From contig MSJH02000099.1 in the NCBI GenBank assembly GCA_001931875.2, positions 1-19,938 of the forward strand: a stretch of 19,938 nt of DNA. The letters run 5' to 3'. The position numbers and the translations under genes were made by a program. This document shows, piece by piece, positions 1 to 10,327 of the stretch (position 1 is the first letter of the stretch; every line of letters starts with the position of its first letter). The notes under the pieces are model-generated. The model saw only the letters and a program-made list of their open reading frames with translations. It was not told the DNA's origin and did no database searches. This DNA comes from Byssochlamys sp. IMV 00236 (taxonomy: Eukaryota; Ascomycota; Eurotiomycetes; Eurotiales; Thermoascaceae).

Positions 1-732
1 AAAAAAAAAAACGACGTTTCCAAAAATGGTAATAGCAAATGATAGACGCGTTCCTTCAACCCTGTAAATTCATGAAAAAATAAAAACTTTATTTTGACAA
101 ATGTAGACGCAGACATCAAGGGAAGGTCAGAGTATACGCTTTGCACCCTCAAATAGGCCACAATAGATGAAGCAATGGTTTCTATATGCTATAGATATCG
201 TAATGTATATTATTATCTGCGATTCATCCGTTCTCGTATCCATCACAATGACACCTCTAGGTCTATTAATAAGGATCTTGTCTATATATAGTTCATCGCA
301 TGGGCTTTACAAGGGACATAGCAGTCTTTGACCTTTCGCAGACTCGCATCGTCTAATGAGATAGATGATCACAATGACGGTGTTTTGTTCATCCTCCTTT
401 TCCTGGTATTCACGCTGTTCTGTCAATGTGTTGTGTTACTCTGCAAGCTCCAGCAGTGCTTGATTGCTGAAAGTGGTGAAATGATCGATTATGTTTCAGG
501 AATTCATGCTCACTAAACACAAGCACAGCTTCATATGGCTTCTCTTATTGAGGTTTAATTTTATCTCTACGATTTCCTTACGACTGAAAGTATAGTGCTA
601 GTGGAAGCCACTCTATCTGTAACAGCTTAAGCTGCTTTAAACAAAATGTAGCGCTCAGTTTCATTTTCTTTACTTGTTGTTCTGTTCCCTAAGAACCCTA
701 CAATCTTTTGATGCTAATTTCGTGAGTTTATA
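1..732. other. Left-edge region without a supported gene
   Basis: AT-rich DNA opening with a short A run. The only open frame of any length (about 62 codons at 328-516, plus strand) begins at a non-ATG codon, is rich in Leu/Phe/Cys and matches nothing I recognise. The minus strand is closed in all frames downstream of the tentative gene that ends at 733. I see no RNA gene or ordered repeat. Confidence 0.5.
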
Positions 733-1823
733 TTACTTGTAAAGCAGTGAAGAGTCGATCCGTGACGCGATGACACATGCGCTGTCGGTGTCCATGGACT
801 TGACAACACCCTCACTGTTGGCTAAGATGAATACAGTGAATGGTTGGCAGTCAAAGCTGCGGGTTAACTTGCTGGATGTGCGACATAAAAAATAACTCGT
901 CGGATTGCTGAAATGAGATCGGATCTGGCGCGTTTGATAAATGTAGTGTAAGGATTCGACAGAGCGAGCATTCGTCTTGTTTAGCTTGGTTACCTTCTCC
1001 ATACTCCATTAGTCAACGTATATCTTAGTTCGGCAATTTATGTCAAAGACACTTGACGCCGGGCCTACTTTGGGGGATTCAGCCACATCCAGTCTGAGTC
1101 TCGATGTTACAAGACCATTGCATGTTTGCATGCCAATGACCAGCTTGGAGCGCCCTCATGCGTATACAGTTTCGTGTGGTATACATCGAGATATGGAGCG
1201 TCATCAGGAGGAATGCTTGATTCGCCCGAGTTCATCTCTTGATGGATATCAATGGTCTTAGTTCGCCCGTAAATCTCGATCGTGCTGATCAGGATGGCCA
1301 CGCCGTTGCTGCTAAGCAGGATCGCACCAGCCAGCGATTGCGCACACACATATTTGATCTCAGGATGGATGTCCCAGTCTTGATTGAGCAATGTAGTCAT
1401 GGACGAGTCAAGCTCGTGGTGCTTGTTTCGCATCAACATAATCCTGTATGGTGATCGATGAACCATCGTTGCCAATGTCGTATCCGCAAGGACGTGGTCA
1501 TCGATGCTGTCCGTCATGTACTTTGTTGGAACAATCGCACGGCATTGGAAACTGCCGCCACTTTGGCCCTGTACGTTTCTTCTATGGCTCATTCCGTTAT
1601 ACTCGATCAAGCAGTTGTGTGCGTCACGCACTGACAAAGAAAAAGGCGCGAGACCTATTTTTCTGAGCAGCCAGACATTCATCATTTGATCGTCAATGCT
1701 GGCATCCATAGACTGGCAAGCTTGCACGATGACCACATCGTAATTATGACTGTTGCATTCACCTTTGTTATTGAAAAAGACTATTAAGTCGACAACTTGC
1801 GAATTAAAAAGAAGAGCTGAATA
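733..1823 (-). other. Tentative minus-strand gene or old mobile-element frame, two open blocks
   Basis: Two open blocks lie in tandem on the minus strand. The first runs 1823-1107 (238 sense codons, no clear ATG at its upstream end) and the second roughly 1011-733 (ends with TAA). They can be joined in frame by an intron from a GTAACA donor near 1113 to an acceptor just before the ATG at 1002, with TAAT branch-like motifs, but the donor is weak. The DNA is visibly less AT-rich than its surroundings, which favours real or formerly real coding sequence. The translated protein has no motif I recognise. Its first residues include NSQVVDL, whose DNA is nearly identical to a block in the interrupted frame at 18149-18238, which suggests a dispersed family. 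It could be a lineage-specific gene or a transposon remnant. Confidence 0.35.
1784..1806. repeat. Copy A of a dispersed 23-nt block (partner at 18172-18194)
   Basis: On the plus strand this reads TTAAGTCGA, then CA, then ACTTGCGAATTA. The partner copy differs only in the two middle bases (TG). Similarity continues more weakly for about 30 nt towards lower coordinates. In both copies the minus strand encodes NSQV(V/I)DL in an open frame. Confidence 0.7.
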
Positions 1824-2016
1824 TTATTAAATTAAATTTGTGCGAGAGTTTTATAGGGAATATTAATGTTGTCAGTATGATAAATGTGGTCAATGTGATT
1901 ATTTATCAATGCTATGTTAGTAGCTATTATTGTTGTCAGTACTCTTATTCTCAGCAGAAGCGATAGAGGAATGTAAAGTAGAATGTATGCTCTACTGTAA
2001 GATATAGAGTATTATA

Positions 2017-2505
2017 ATGACTATCCCATCAAACACGTCAAGGGTTCATGTTGGACAACCTGCTCGTTTTTTTCATATCACCTTGTTCACTTCAAAATAT
2101 CGCACAATTATATTTTCCCATGATCATTACACCAGTCCACTTGTAATTGAATTTACGATTTTTGACGAATATTCTCATGTCCGAGTGTCTGATGCAGCTG
2201 ACGAACTCACCAAAAACTTTGAAGACTTTAATTTGAGAGAAACCGTAGTTGGAAAATTTACATTCAACGTGTGTAATGTAAGTATCAATAAAGTTAATCA
2301 TCATCCAGTCGCAAGAAACCAAAGTGCCATGATTATAGAGAGACATGGACAAGTTGAAACTTGGTAAAAAACTAAGATGGATTATACAAAATATTATATT
2401 TCCATTGACGGAAGTGTATTTGATATTAGCATGAAGCCGCCTACAGCAAAACATAATGACATAAAGCCCAGAACACTAACTGAAGACATGATAAAAAGGG
2501 GTTAA
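2017..2505 (+). pseudogene. Decayed Tc1/mariner-like (IS630 superfamily) transposase fragment
   Basis: One reading frame runs from the ATG at 2017 to TAA at 2503-2505 and is broken by an in-frame TAA at 2365-2367. The piece before the break holds a helix-turn-helix-like stretch (VSDAADELTKNFEDFN) followed by HPVARN. The piece after it reads MDYTKYYISIDGSVFDISMK then PPTA. By memory this order matches transposases abundant in Mucorales genomes: HTH, an HPVARN-like signature, a Trp-ending helix, then a block of the type FVDEAGFDI-M-PP containing the first catalytic Asp (here the D of SIDG). The remaining catalytic acidic residues are absent, so the copy is truncated and inactive. A GTAAGT at 2278 could splice around the early stop, but splicing would delete the HPVARN block, so decay is the better reading. 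Confidence 0.7.
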
Positions 2506-3165
2506 CTATAAAACAGAGAGTTTTATTTTTCCGTGGAAAAAACCTTATCCTCGCACAATAATAACAATAATGACAATAAAGCTGATTTAATGAGTCAATC
2601 TTGAGCAAAGTATTCGAAATAGCACAACATAGAGATTAAGGTTAAGAAATAAGAATTAAAACAAGTTGAATACCTTTGATCTACAAGTTAAAAAAGAATC
2701 ACATACATAGTTTGATGGTCGTACCATTGCACATCATTGCTCATAGCGTGGAGATTGATTTATAATCATTTTATAAATTATTTTGGAGATGAAAATTTAT
2801 TAATAATACTTTGATAGCCCAATAAGGGTTGACTTTTTGCTTTATTTGAAAGTGTCAAGTTGTACAAGCTGTGCAATGAACATAATGGTAATCGCCTGAT
2901 CTACAGAGACATAAGGAAAGTTCCTCGTGCAGCTTTTGTAACATTAATTGATTCATAGGGGGAATAGTAAAGGCAGGACAATTATTCATTGTTGATTTTT
3001 GGGAAGAAAATAAATTGTATGTCAATGGTTAAATGAAGCATATGTTTTTATTAATTGACGTAAAAATTATTATAGACACAAAGGAAAAAAAAAAATGAAA
3101 TATAATACAACATAAATGGATCTGTACATAATGTAACAATGAAAGAAGGGGTGAAATAAATAATC
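2506..3165. other. AT-rich intergenic stretch downstream of the 333-aa gene
   Basis: No coding frame longer than chance on either strand. It contains the 3' flank of the minus-strand gene that ends at 3166. It also holds a small perfect hairpin at 2758-2778 (arms ATTTATAA and TTATAAAT around a 5-nt loop), probably a product of the AT-rich composition. No continuation of the transposase relic was recognised. Confidence 0.5.
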
Positions 3166-4226
3166 TTAGAGCATAAGTCCCTGACTGACAGCCCACATAT
3201 TAGCTGCATGTTCAAGTAACTTGGATACATCATCTGGTATATCGCAAATCAAAATATTTGACAGAATCTGTTGCTTGTGCTTTGGCCAATCAACCGACTG
3301 CTCGTCTTCTCCATTACATATATCTGGAAAGGCATAAGGGTCCATGTGCTCCATTGTGAATCGTTCATATAGTAAAGTCATTTCAGGAATAACCATATGG
3401 TAATCACCCAAGGATGTAAAAGTTACGGTTACCTCTGGAGCAAAAGGAAATAAACCTGTATAGGGTACATTGGGTTGAACTGACTGCTTCAAGCAGTTCA
3501 GTAAAAATAAAGTTTGACACCAGACAGGTAATCGTCCTCTAATGATGAGATCATGGACACCAGAGTATGGATTGGTGTATCGAGCACCAAATGTATAGCT
3601 ATAAGGAACAAAAAGACCATCATAAGAATTATATCCTCGCTTCGAGTAAAGCGTATCAAAATGAAAGTTATCAACAGGGGCTTCGTTAACTGGATAAACA
3701 ATGGATTAATAATCTGAAAAAATTTAATAAAAAATTATTCAATTTTACCATTTGAATCAATCGTTTGTGACAAGATATCATCAATTGTAGATAGCGTAGG
3801 TGATGACTGAGGACTTGAGGATTGCCAGACTTGATGAACAAAGACACCTCTTGATAGACGCATGATAGAGATCTGGTTGAGGTTGAGACGTTTACAACAG
3901 ATCATTCTCAACAACAAATTTTCAGATCGTTGGCGTCGATAAGACAATGCATCAGATGAATCAAATGGATCTGATGGATACTGGAATGGATTCCTTGAAT
4001 ATTGATTAGAGCCATGTGCCATCTTTTGCATAAAGAGCGAGTCTGGTACAGGAAAGGCCGTGCTTGTGGTATTGAATAACTGTTGACGCATATAGGCAAT
4101 AAAGTCTTTGCTCTGTTCAATAAATGTGCTTTGAGTTGATACCAAGGAGTTGATATCATCAATCAAGAAATCATCTTGTTGCTTGTCAGTTGAGAAGTAG
4201 TACGGTTGTTCCAAATAAATAGCCAT
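3166..4226 (-). CDS. Conserved-looking hypothetical protein, 333 aa, two exons
   Basis: Exon 1 is 4226-3749 and exon 2 is 3689-3166. A 59-nt intron (3690-3748) has a GTAAAA donor and a CCAG acceptor; the acceptor nearer the donor, at a T-rich tract, would bring in an immediate stop, so the later one was chosen because it keeps the frame. I do not recognise the family. The N-terminal 150 residues are polar and rich in Gln and Ser. The C-terminal half is denser in aromatic residues (GLFVPYSYTFGARYTNPYSG, then RGRLPVWCQ) and ends with an acidic, helix-prone tail. There is no signal peptide or membrane segment, so it is probably cytosolic or nuclear. The gene is divergent from the FHIP gene. Its leader, read on the sense strand, is a CT run followed by pentamer repeats just before the ATG. 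Confidence 0.75.
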
Positions 4227-4867
4227 TGATTAGTAAAGTAAAGTAAAGTAAAGAGAGAGAGAGAAAGATGTTGATTTGAAATCAAGCTCTTTTTATTTGT
4301 AATCTCTACATCTCTCCGCAGCCAAAAATTTTTTGACTCAAAAAAAAAAGTGTGCGGTGATGCGGAACAAGAGCCATGCTTATTTTTTTAGGTATATGGC
4401 CGCGTCTCCCCATTTATCTAAATTTGGATAAGCAGGGATCAAACATCACATGGAGTATTACTGTTTACACTTGCTTAACCTACTTGTCGTATTCTCCTAT
4501 CTTTGTTTTGTCTTCACTATCACCTATCTCTCATGATCCTTAACCTTTTTTTTTTGGTCTTGCCTGAATGCTTACGTGATACTTTGGGCCGCCCCTATTG
4601 CTAAATTTGTTACCAACTATTTATATTGAATGGTGTAACATTGGAACTTTTTCTTTTCCTGAGCAGAACAGAATCTGGAATTGAGTGCCGAACGGATGAG
4701 GACGGCGAAAAGCGTGAGGGACGGACCGTGTGTTTTATCAGATCCATCGGAACATGAATCAGATTGTTTTTGTTTATTCTCCTTAATGTGTTTATGTTGA
4801 CGTGGACTCTGCTCTAATGATTCCTCCCTAAACAAAGAAAAAATTTTCTCTCTCTTTTTCTTCTCTC
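4227..4867. promoter_or_regulatory. Divergent intergenic region between the 333-aa gene and the FHIP gene
   Basis: About 640 bp separate the two start codons. On the right, a pyrimidine-rich run (about 4843-4867) ends directly at the FHIP ATG. On the left, simple repeats form the leader of the minus-strand gene. The middle is AT-rich with several T runs. Short open frames here (for example 4617-4835, minus) look like chance. No specific operator could be assigned. Confidence 0.5.
4233..4264. repeat. Simple repeats (GTAAA)4 followed by (GA)6
   Basis: Four perfect GTAAA units at 4233-4252 run into a GA dinucleotide run to 4264. They lie 6-38 bp upstream of the ATG of the minus-strand 333-aa gene, so on its sense strand they form a CT run and TTTAC repeats in the likely 5' leader. 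Confidence 0.9.
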
Positions 4868-7454
4868 ATGGATTATTTCTCCAAGTTTAAGAAACGTATC
4901 ACACCTCCTAAAGTACAGGCAACAAGCGCCATGCAATTGGCTAAGTTCCACAAATGCTGGGACTATGTGCACGTAAGCATTTTGTAGATTAATCAAGTCA
5001 TATTTTGGACTGTTTCTTTTTTTTTTGTAGAATATTTTTATCTCGGAGGACAGAAAGACAAATCTTCATGTCAAACAAACAGAGATACCGGAAAGGTTGA
5101 GGGAAATGGTAGACATGCTTGTGGATGAAGAGGCTCGACAGGAAGATGAGAATACGACGGGTGTATGTATGGAGTATCTGTTGAAAAATGGAATATTGCA
5201 GTATCTCGTCAATGTGTCTGAAAAGATGGATTATCCTGAAGGTATTCGTGGTGAAAGTATTCGAATGATTGCCAACATGGTAGACCTACTTGACGATCGT
5301 TTCTTGGTTCATAATGCGGTGCATAAGCCAACGATCAAACTTATTCGATTCTGTACGTTTAATCCACAGAGTGAACAGAGATATCATAAAGACCTTGTTG
5401 ACCTCATGTACATCATATGTTCAAGGATTCACGGATTTCCAGCGCTCTTAAACGTCTTCTTTCACGATAAGCAGTACCTTACACTACATCAGCATGAAAA
5501 CAAACCTGATTACGAATTTTTGTTGTTTACTTATTTGTTACGCTTCGTTCATCGAGAAGGAAGGTCAGGTGATTTTGCACGTACAGGATTGCTTTTCCTC
5601 ATCGAGATGGCTACAGATGATCACCAGCTAAGTGAATTTATTCTCGAATCTGATTTTGCCACCATCATAGCAGCCGGACTAGGTGCACTCTATTCACAGT
5701 TACCAAGGAAGCTCATTGTTCAAAATGATGAGAATGATGCCCCGCTATTGGGCGCTTATACCCCTCAAGATAATAATAACAACAACAACAATTATGATGA
5801 TGTCGAGTTAGGCATAGAGTACTCCAACTCAGAACTATTCAAGTATCAGTTAGACTCCTTTTTAAAATTATTAGAATTCTGTCAAGATGTCCTGATACGA
5901 TGCCCCAACGACGCCATATCACAGCGCATGCTGCAGTTTGTGCGTACAACATTTTTGGAAAACATTCTGTATCCCTCTATTCTCGAATGTTCTGACTTTG
6001 ATGGATCCTCAGTGGCAGTCATCAGCTATATCGACCTCATGTTGCAGGCTATTCAAGAACCAAGGTTAGTAGATGTCATCCTAGGCTTTCTCATGCAACA
6101 AGAAAATGATGACAGCGTCGTACCAGATAGTTCACCCTATAATTCGGCGGATAGATTTACCCTGAAGGACTTGATATTCACACGCCTACAATCCACCTCA
6201 CAACCTACCGTCATTGCCACGTTAAAGTTACTCAAGACCCTGATCGTTCGTCATTGTCGGTTTGCTAATCGGCTACTTACGCTAGACAGAATACAAGAGC
6301 CTCCAGCATGTATCATATCCCATCATATACGAGAAATCGAACTTTACTTTGCACTCATTTCAGCTATGGACAAGGAGCACGCCAACTCCATTTTGACGGT
6401 TGGTTACGAGGATTACTTGCGTGATGTCGAAGGCAGGATGGATGCGGATGACTGCTATCAATCGTACCATCAACAACCTGTATACGTACCGTCGACAACA
6501 AAGAGTGAAAAGAGACGAAGTTTCAAGTATGGACAACATAGGATGATACCGATGTCTGGAGACCACTATTACCAGTCCTATTACCAGCAACAACAACTAC
6601 AGCATCAACAACCATCCATACGACACCGATTACGATCATCCGATACCCTCCTCCAGATCCTCCTCAATCTCTTTTCCCACTTTTTTGCACAGTCAACGGA
6701 ACTTAATCTAGCTCTGACCGGTGTTCTTTCCGCGCTGGCCATGTGTCCTCATCGTAGTTTGGAAGGATGGCTTACGTTCACAGAGCACGATCGAACCCAC
6801 CCGGACGATATTTTATTGTTATCGCGCTATGGAGAAAGCGATGACGAAGAAGAAGAAGAATGTGTGAATAATAATATAAAGATTAGGATGCAGGATATCT
6901 ATGCAGCCACGATACCCACTGATGATGACGAAGACGACCAATCTGTCGATTTCGGCATGGAAAAGAACTCTATTCATATGACAGCGCCTACCCAATTCAA
7001 ATCTTTCCCTCCATTTTACACCATCTTTAGGACCCTGACCCAGCAAGTGGACTATTATCGCTCTGAAATTGACGACTTCAATCTCTTGTTGTATCAGAGA
7101 TGGCAGAATGTGTTTGCCACTACCACGACCAGTTCATCACCCTCACTGAGCCCAAGCACAAGCGTTTCATCTAAGCGTCGATCGTCTATTTCGTCCATCA
7201 TGGATAATCTGAAGCCTGCTTCAGTCTCTACTGCTGCCAGTATAGCAACTCATCGTAGTGCGCCTGCCGTGATGGATGACAGCAAGACAAATCAGGTCAG
7301 GATTCAGCCTTTGTTTCCTTCAAACTTTAGCTCTGAGGTATCCTTGTCTATGCTGCTGAATAATATCATTATCTTGCAAGAAACGATTAAAGAATTGGTT
7401 GCTATTGTTCAAGTCCGAAGAAGCTTAGGCATTGATAAAATAAAGTATGCGTAA
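4868..7454 (+). CDS. FHIP / RAI16-like (FTS- and Hook-interacting) protein, 842 aa
   Basis: Exon 1 is 4868-4972 (starting MDYFSKFKK), the intron is 4973-5030 (GTAAGC to a T-run TTGTAG), and exon 2 is 5031-7454. Family members (FHIP/FAM160, retinoic-acid-induced-16-like) join FTS and Hook in the FHF complex, which links early endosomes to dynein; in Aspergillus the equivalent is FhipA. Sequence support: an N-terminal helical repeat region with GIRGESIRMIANMVDLLDD-like helices, and the strongly typical block at about residues 570-615 (SDTLLQILLNLFSHFF, then LNLALTGVLSALAMCPH, then a GW pair). Fungal-looking insertions include an Asn run near residue 245, a Gln/Tyr-rich stretch before residue 570, an acidic DDEEEEE run and a Ser-rich linker. 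The C-terminal 40 residues are again helical. The next gene converges on this one, with 227 bp between stop codons. Confidence 0.9.
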
Positions 7455-7681
7455 TAAACAATACAATAAAAGCGAGAGAGGTTGTTTTCCCTAGGCGTAT
7501 TTTTTCTTAAATGATAGATAACGTAGTCATGTTTATCGTTTGTAAATAAAAACAAAGTTTATTAGGAAAAACATAAACAAAGTGGTGAATTATTATAATC
7601 TATAATGGTAACATCGGAGAGGGGGGTGTCTATTTCCTCTCCCTCCCTCTTTTCAGAGGAAAGAAGAGAGGGGTATTATTC

Positions 7682-8899
7682 TTAATCGTGCGTACTATCA
7701 TTTAGAGCAAAGTTAGGATTCGCTGTGGGCAGCACAAATCCACCAACATCATGCTTCTTTTCATGGAATACTGGACTCAGGACAGATCTTATTTCTTCAT
7801 AGGGCTTGGGTGGTAAATAATTTTGATAAAACTGATACAAGTTTTCTTGATTTAAAGGCTGACTGAATGGACTCATAAAGGCAGGTGGGTGAAAGACAGG
7901 TTGATGATGTGTAGTACTAGGCGTGGCTGTTGTCTTTTCGACAGCATCAGGTTTATAGAGTGAATGATGTTTTCCCAAGTTGACGGATTGCTCACTGACT
8001 GAGGGACTAGGATTGGAAGAAGCAGAGGTAGATGAAGAAGGGCTTGGTTGTTTTGTTTCTCCGTCGGTCAAGGCAACAGGCACAGGAGGTAGTTCCTTAT
8101 TCATCTTTATGATCAGTGGGTTATGTCCATGGTGCGATGTAAGCGTTCTTCTCAATTTGGCTTGATCTGGCTTCCATTCATGGATAGCATGTTTAGCATC
8201 GTCCTGTATACGCTTTGTTCTGTGTGTACTCTGGTATGCTGGACGCTCCTCACCTGGCTTGATTGGTTGTGTATCTAGTTCGTCAACAATGTATTTACCA
8301 AACGTTGAAATGATGTCTGTCTTGCTTGACATGGCATGCATTCCGTTCAACAGTATGTATAACGCCTCTCTGGTAGCTATTCTCTTGTAGTTACTCATTT
8401 CAACTTCATCTGGTTCAGTAAATGCCTCGAGTTCCTTGAGTTGTTCCTTGAGCGCATTCAATCGATCAATTGCAGTGGGCGAATCCTCGAGTTTCTCAAT
8501 CTGATCCCTAAGTTTCTTCTTTTGGTCACGACTTTGTTGCAAAGCGGCTTCCTTGATCGAGATCGATTTGAGTGTGTCGCGATATTGTTCGAAACTGTCT
8601 GCAAACTCCATTAGGATACTTGTCCACTCGCTTAATAGGTTTCCCATTTTGCTTGTTACGTCCTATAATATATATAAGTATATCTATAGTAATTTTTTTC
8701 ATTTGTTTTTACTTACAGTTAAATCGTCGCCAAGAGGAGAACCATACATGACCAAGTTGTTAGATGCCACTCGACTGTCATCTGCCACTTGAACAAGACT
8801 CTTGCTTATTTTTGTAGAGTGATCAATGACACCTTGTAGTCCTTTAAGAGAGAGAGGTTTTTCACTTGTTGGCTTATGAAAGGGATTAAAACTAAACAT
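7682..8899 (-). CDS. PIL1: Eisosome core component, Pil1/Lsp1 family, 387 aa
   Basis: Exon 1 is 8899-8717, the intron is 8716-8663 (54 nt, GTAAGT to ATTATAG) and exon 2 is 8662-7682. Pil1/Lsp1 proteins form BAR-domain half-cylinders under the plasma membrane and shape eisosomes/MCC furrows. Diagnostic features are SLKGLQGVIDHSTKISKSL near the N-terminus, the GDDLTDVTSKMGNLLSEW junction restored by splicing, the QYRDTLKSISIKEAALQQSR helix with DQKKKLRDQI after it, and a closing KTDIISTFGKYIVDELDTQP with PGE. The BAR region covers about residues 20-210. The rest is a Pro/Ser-rich, probably disordered tail, as in other family members. The gene is divergent from a SUR7-like tetraspan gene with 144 bp between the ATGs. 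Orthology to Pil1 rather than Lsp1 cannot be decided, so the symbol names the family. Confidence 0.93.
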
Positions 8900-9043
8900 G
8901 AAAGAAAGGAAAGAAGGAAAGAAAGAAAGAGAAAAAGAAAAAGAGTGTATTTATAGAAACGATGTCAATTTTCCCCGCTTGAATGAATTAATAAGGAAAT
9001 CTCTTTTTTCTCTTCTCTTTTTTCTTTTCTTTTTTCATTAATA
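8900..9043. promoter_or_regulatory. 144-bp bidirectional promoter region with two pyrimidine-rich leaders
   Basis: The interval separates the divergent Pil1 and SUR7-like ATGs. Both edges are homopurine/homopyrimidine: about 8901-8945 is purine-rich on plus (pyrimidine-rich in the Pil1 sense), and about 9001-9036 is pyrimidine-rich on plus (the SUR7-like sense). The roughly 50 bp in the middle carries TATTTATAG at 8947-8955, a possible TATA-like element. Transcription start sites cannot be fixed from sequence. Confidence 0.6.
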
Positions 9044-9927
9044 ATGGGAGTATCTTTACTAACATACACTATCATATTCTTCATTTTTATTTGTAATTAT
9101 GCCTTGACTATATGTTCACTGATATTTCCTAAATGGTATGACTCATACAAGTATTCCAGTTTTGCTAATATATCTTTACAAGGCTAACTTTTGCTACACC
9201 GATACCTTTTTATATGGAAACTAATTATGGATTATTCAAATTATGCAGAAGGTACATTGACGTTATTGAACTTTATGAATATTAAGTGTATTATCAGTGT
9301 TACAAGAGAATGTCGACCTTTTCCTTCTTATGATCACGGAGACTGCCAAGAAGGTAAATAGAAATCTATATTTAGTCTAGAGAATGATTAACATAAAGAG
9401 AATAGACGGATTTTGTGAATTATGGTACAGGAACAGCTATTTGAATATAAATATGTATTGATATATTGTATTATCAGGAGAGCTGCTGGAGCTGGCATGG
9501 TAGTTGCTACGATCATTGGAGGATTAATCTTGTGTGGATTGTTGGCAACTATGTGTAGCCAGAGACGTAAAAGGGCAAAGGCATGGGCACCTATTTCATC
9601 GTAAGCTCAAATGTGATGCTTTCTGACGATAATATTAATCCCATTTTACTATTATTATTAGAATGTTCTTGATTTACGGTTTGTTAATAATGTAATGTAT
9701 ACGCATGAATCTAATATCTATGTATGTATTTAGCTATTCCACAAGCATTTTCAATGGCAGCAATTGCTTATTTATTCAACACAAGCTCAGTCTTTTATAT
9801 TGGAACTCGATACAACTTTTCATTTATTCTTTGCATCATTAGCTGGATATTAAGCATCATGCTTTCTATTGTGTTATGCTTAATTGCTACACTATCTCCA
9901 CCTGATTATGCATATCAGTCACTTTAA
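9044..9927 (+). CDS. SUR7/claudin-like four-pass membrane protein, 189 aa, seven exons
   Basis: Exons are 9044-9135, 9183-9251, 9298-9353, 9406-9424, 9478-9600, 9662-9678 and 9734-9927; introns are 46-61 nt. The frame stays open only with this chain, which includes micro-exons of 19 and 17 nt. The 189-aa product has membrane segments at about residues 5-28, 84-104, 121-141 and 153-178. Between TM1 and TM2 lies a claudin-type ectodomain: W31, then YGLFKLC (residues 46-52), then CRPFPSY, C70 and GFCELW (74-79), followed by AGAGMVVATIIGGLIL in TM2. SUR7/PalI/claudin-type fungal proteins reside in plasma-membrane domains such as MCC/eisosomes or at cell contacts. The short C-terminus ends PPDYAYQSL. 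The neighbouring Pil1 gene supports an eisosome-related role, but that is inference. Confidence 0.82.
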
Positions 9928-10327
9928 GAGTTTCGTAATCCGTTATGTGGTAAGGGGATTAATATAATTGATCCTCTCGCGTATTATTGTATATCTCAAA
10001 TAAAAGGGTCGTAATGTATGTATCTGTCCACAATAGGATCATAATTTCTATGGTAACAGACACCTGGGAAAAAAGGGGGAGACTTTCTTGATCCATGTGG
10101 TTCAAACTTTCCTTTGCGTACAAAGTTTAAGGATGATCTATATAACCTGTTACTTGATATAGTAATTGATTTTAAAGCTGTCTACATTCAAAACTGAGAC
10201 ACTAGGGCAAGCAAAAGGGAGAGAGTTTGTTCTTTTATCATAGGTTTTGTTTTAAAAGAGCGACTTACTTTTTAGGAACTTTTTTTTTACAGTTTTTTCC
10301 CTTCTTTGAACTCTTTTTCTATTTTCA
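9928..10327. promoter_or_regulatory. Intergenic region between the SUR7-like and Ldb17/Dip1 genes
   Basis: The 400 bp holds the 3' flank of the tetraspan gene (AATAAA-like motif near 9999) and the promoter of the next gene, with a T/C-rich leader at about 10272-10325 ending just before the ATG. A 7-bp hairpin (AAACTTT and AAAGTTT) occurs near 10107-10131. No coding frame is convincing. Confidence 0.45.

Noticed and set aside
328..516. 62-codon open frame on plus
   Set aside because: It has a non-ATG start, hydrophobic low-information sequence, no family resemblance and no flanking splice logic.
2092..2454. 120-codon open frame on the minus strand
   Set aside because: It is the antisense shadow of the transposase relic, whose plus-strand frame carries recognisable motifs.
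2758..2778. AT-rich hairpin as a terminator or small RNA
   Set aside because: The stem is only 8 A/T pairs in AT-rich DNA and is expected by chance.
4617..4996. Minus-strand short frames in the FHIP promoter and first exon
   Set aside because: They are antisense to the FHIP start and intron, with no family features.
9422..9604. Stand-alone 60-codon protein beginning inside the SUR7-like gene
   Set aside because: Its first part is intron 4 read through; only the part from 9478 belongs to the spliced tetraspan protein.
10095..10120. Possible tRNA B-box (GGTTCAAA)
   Set aside because: No pairing acceptor stem, A-box or anticodon arm at the right spacing.
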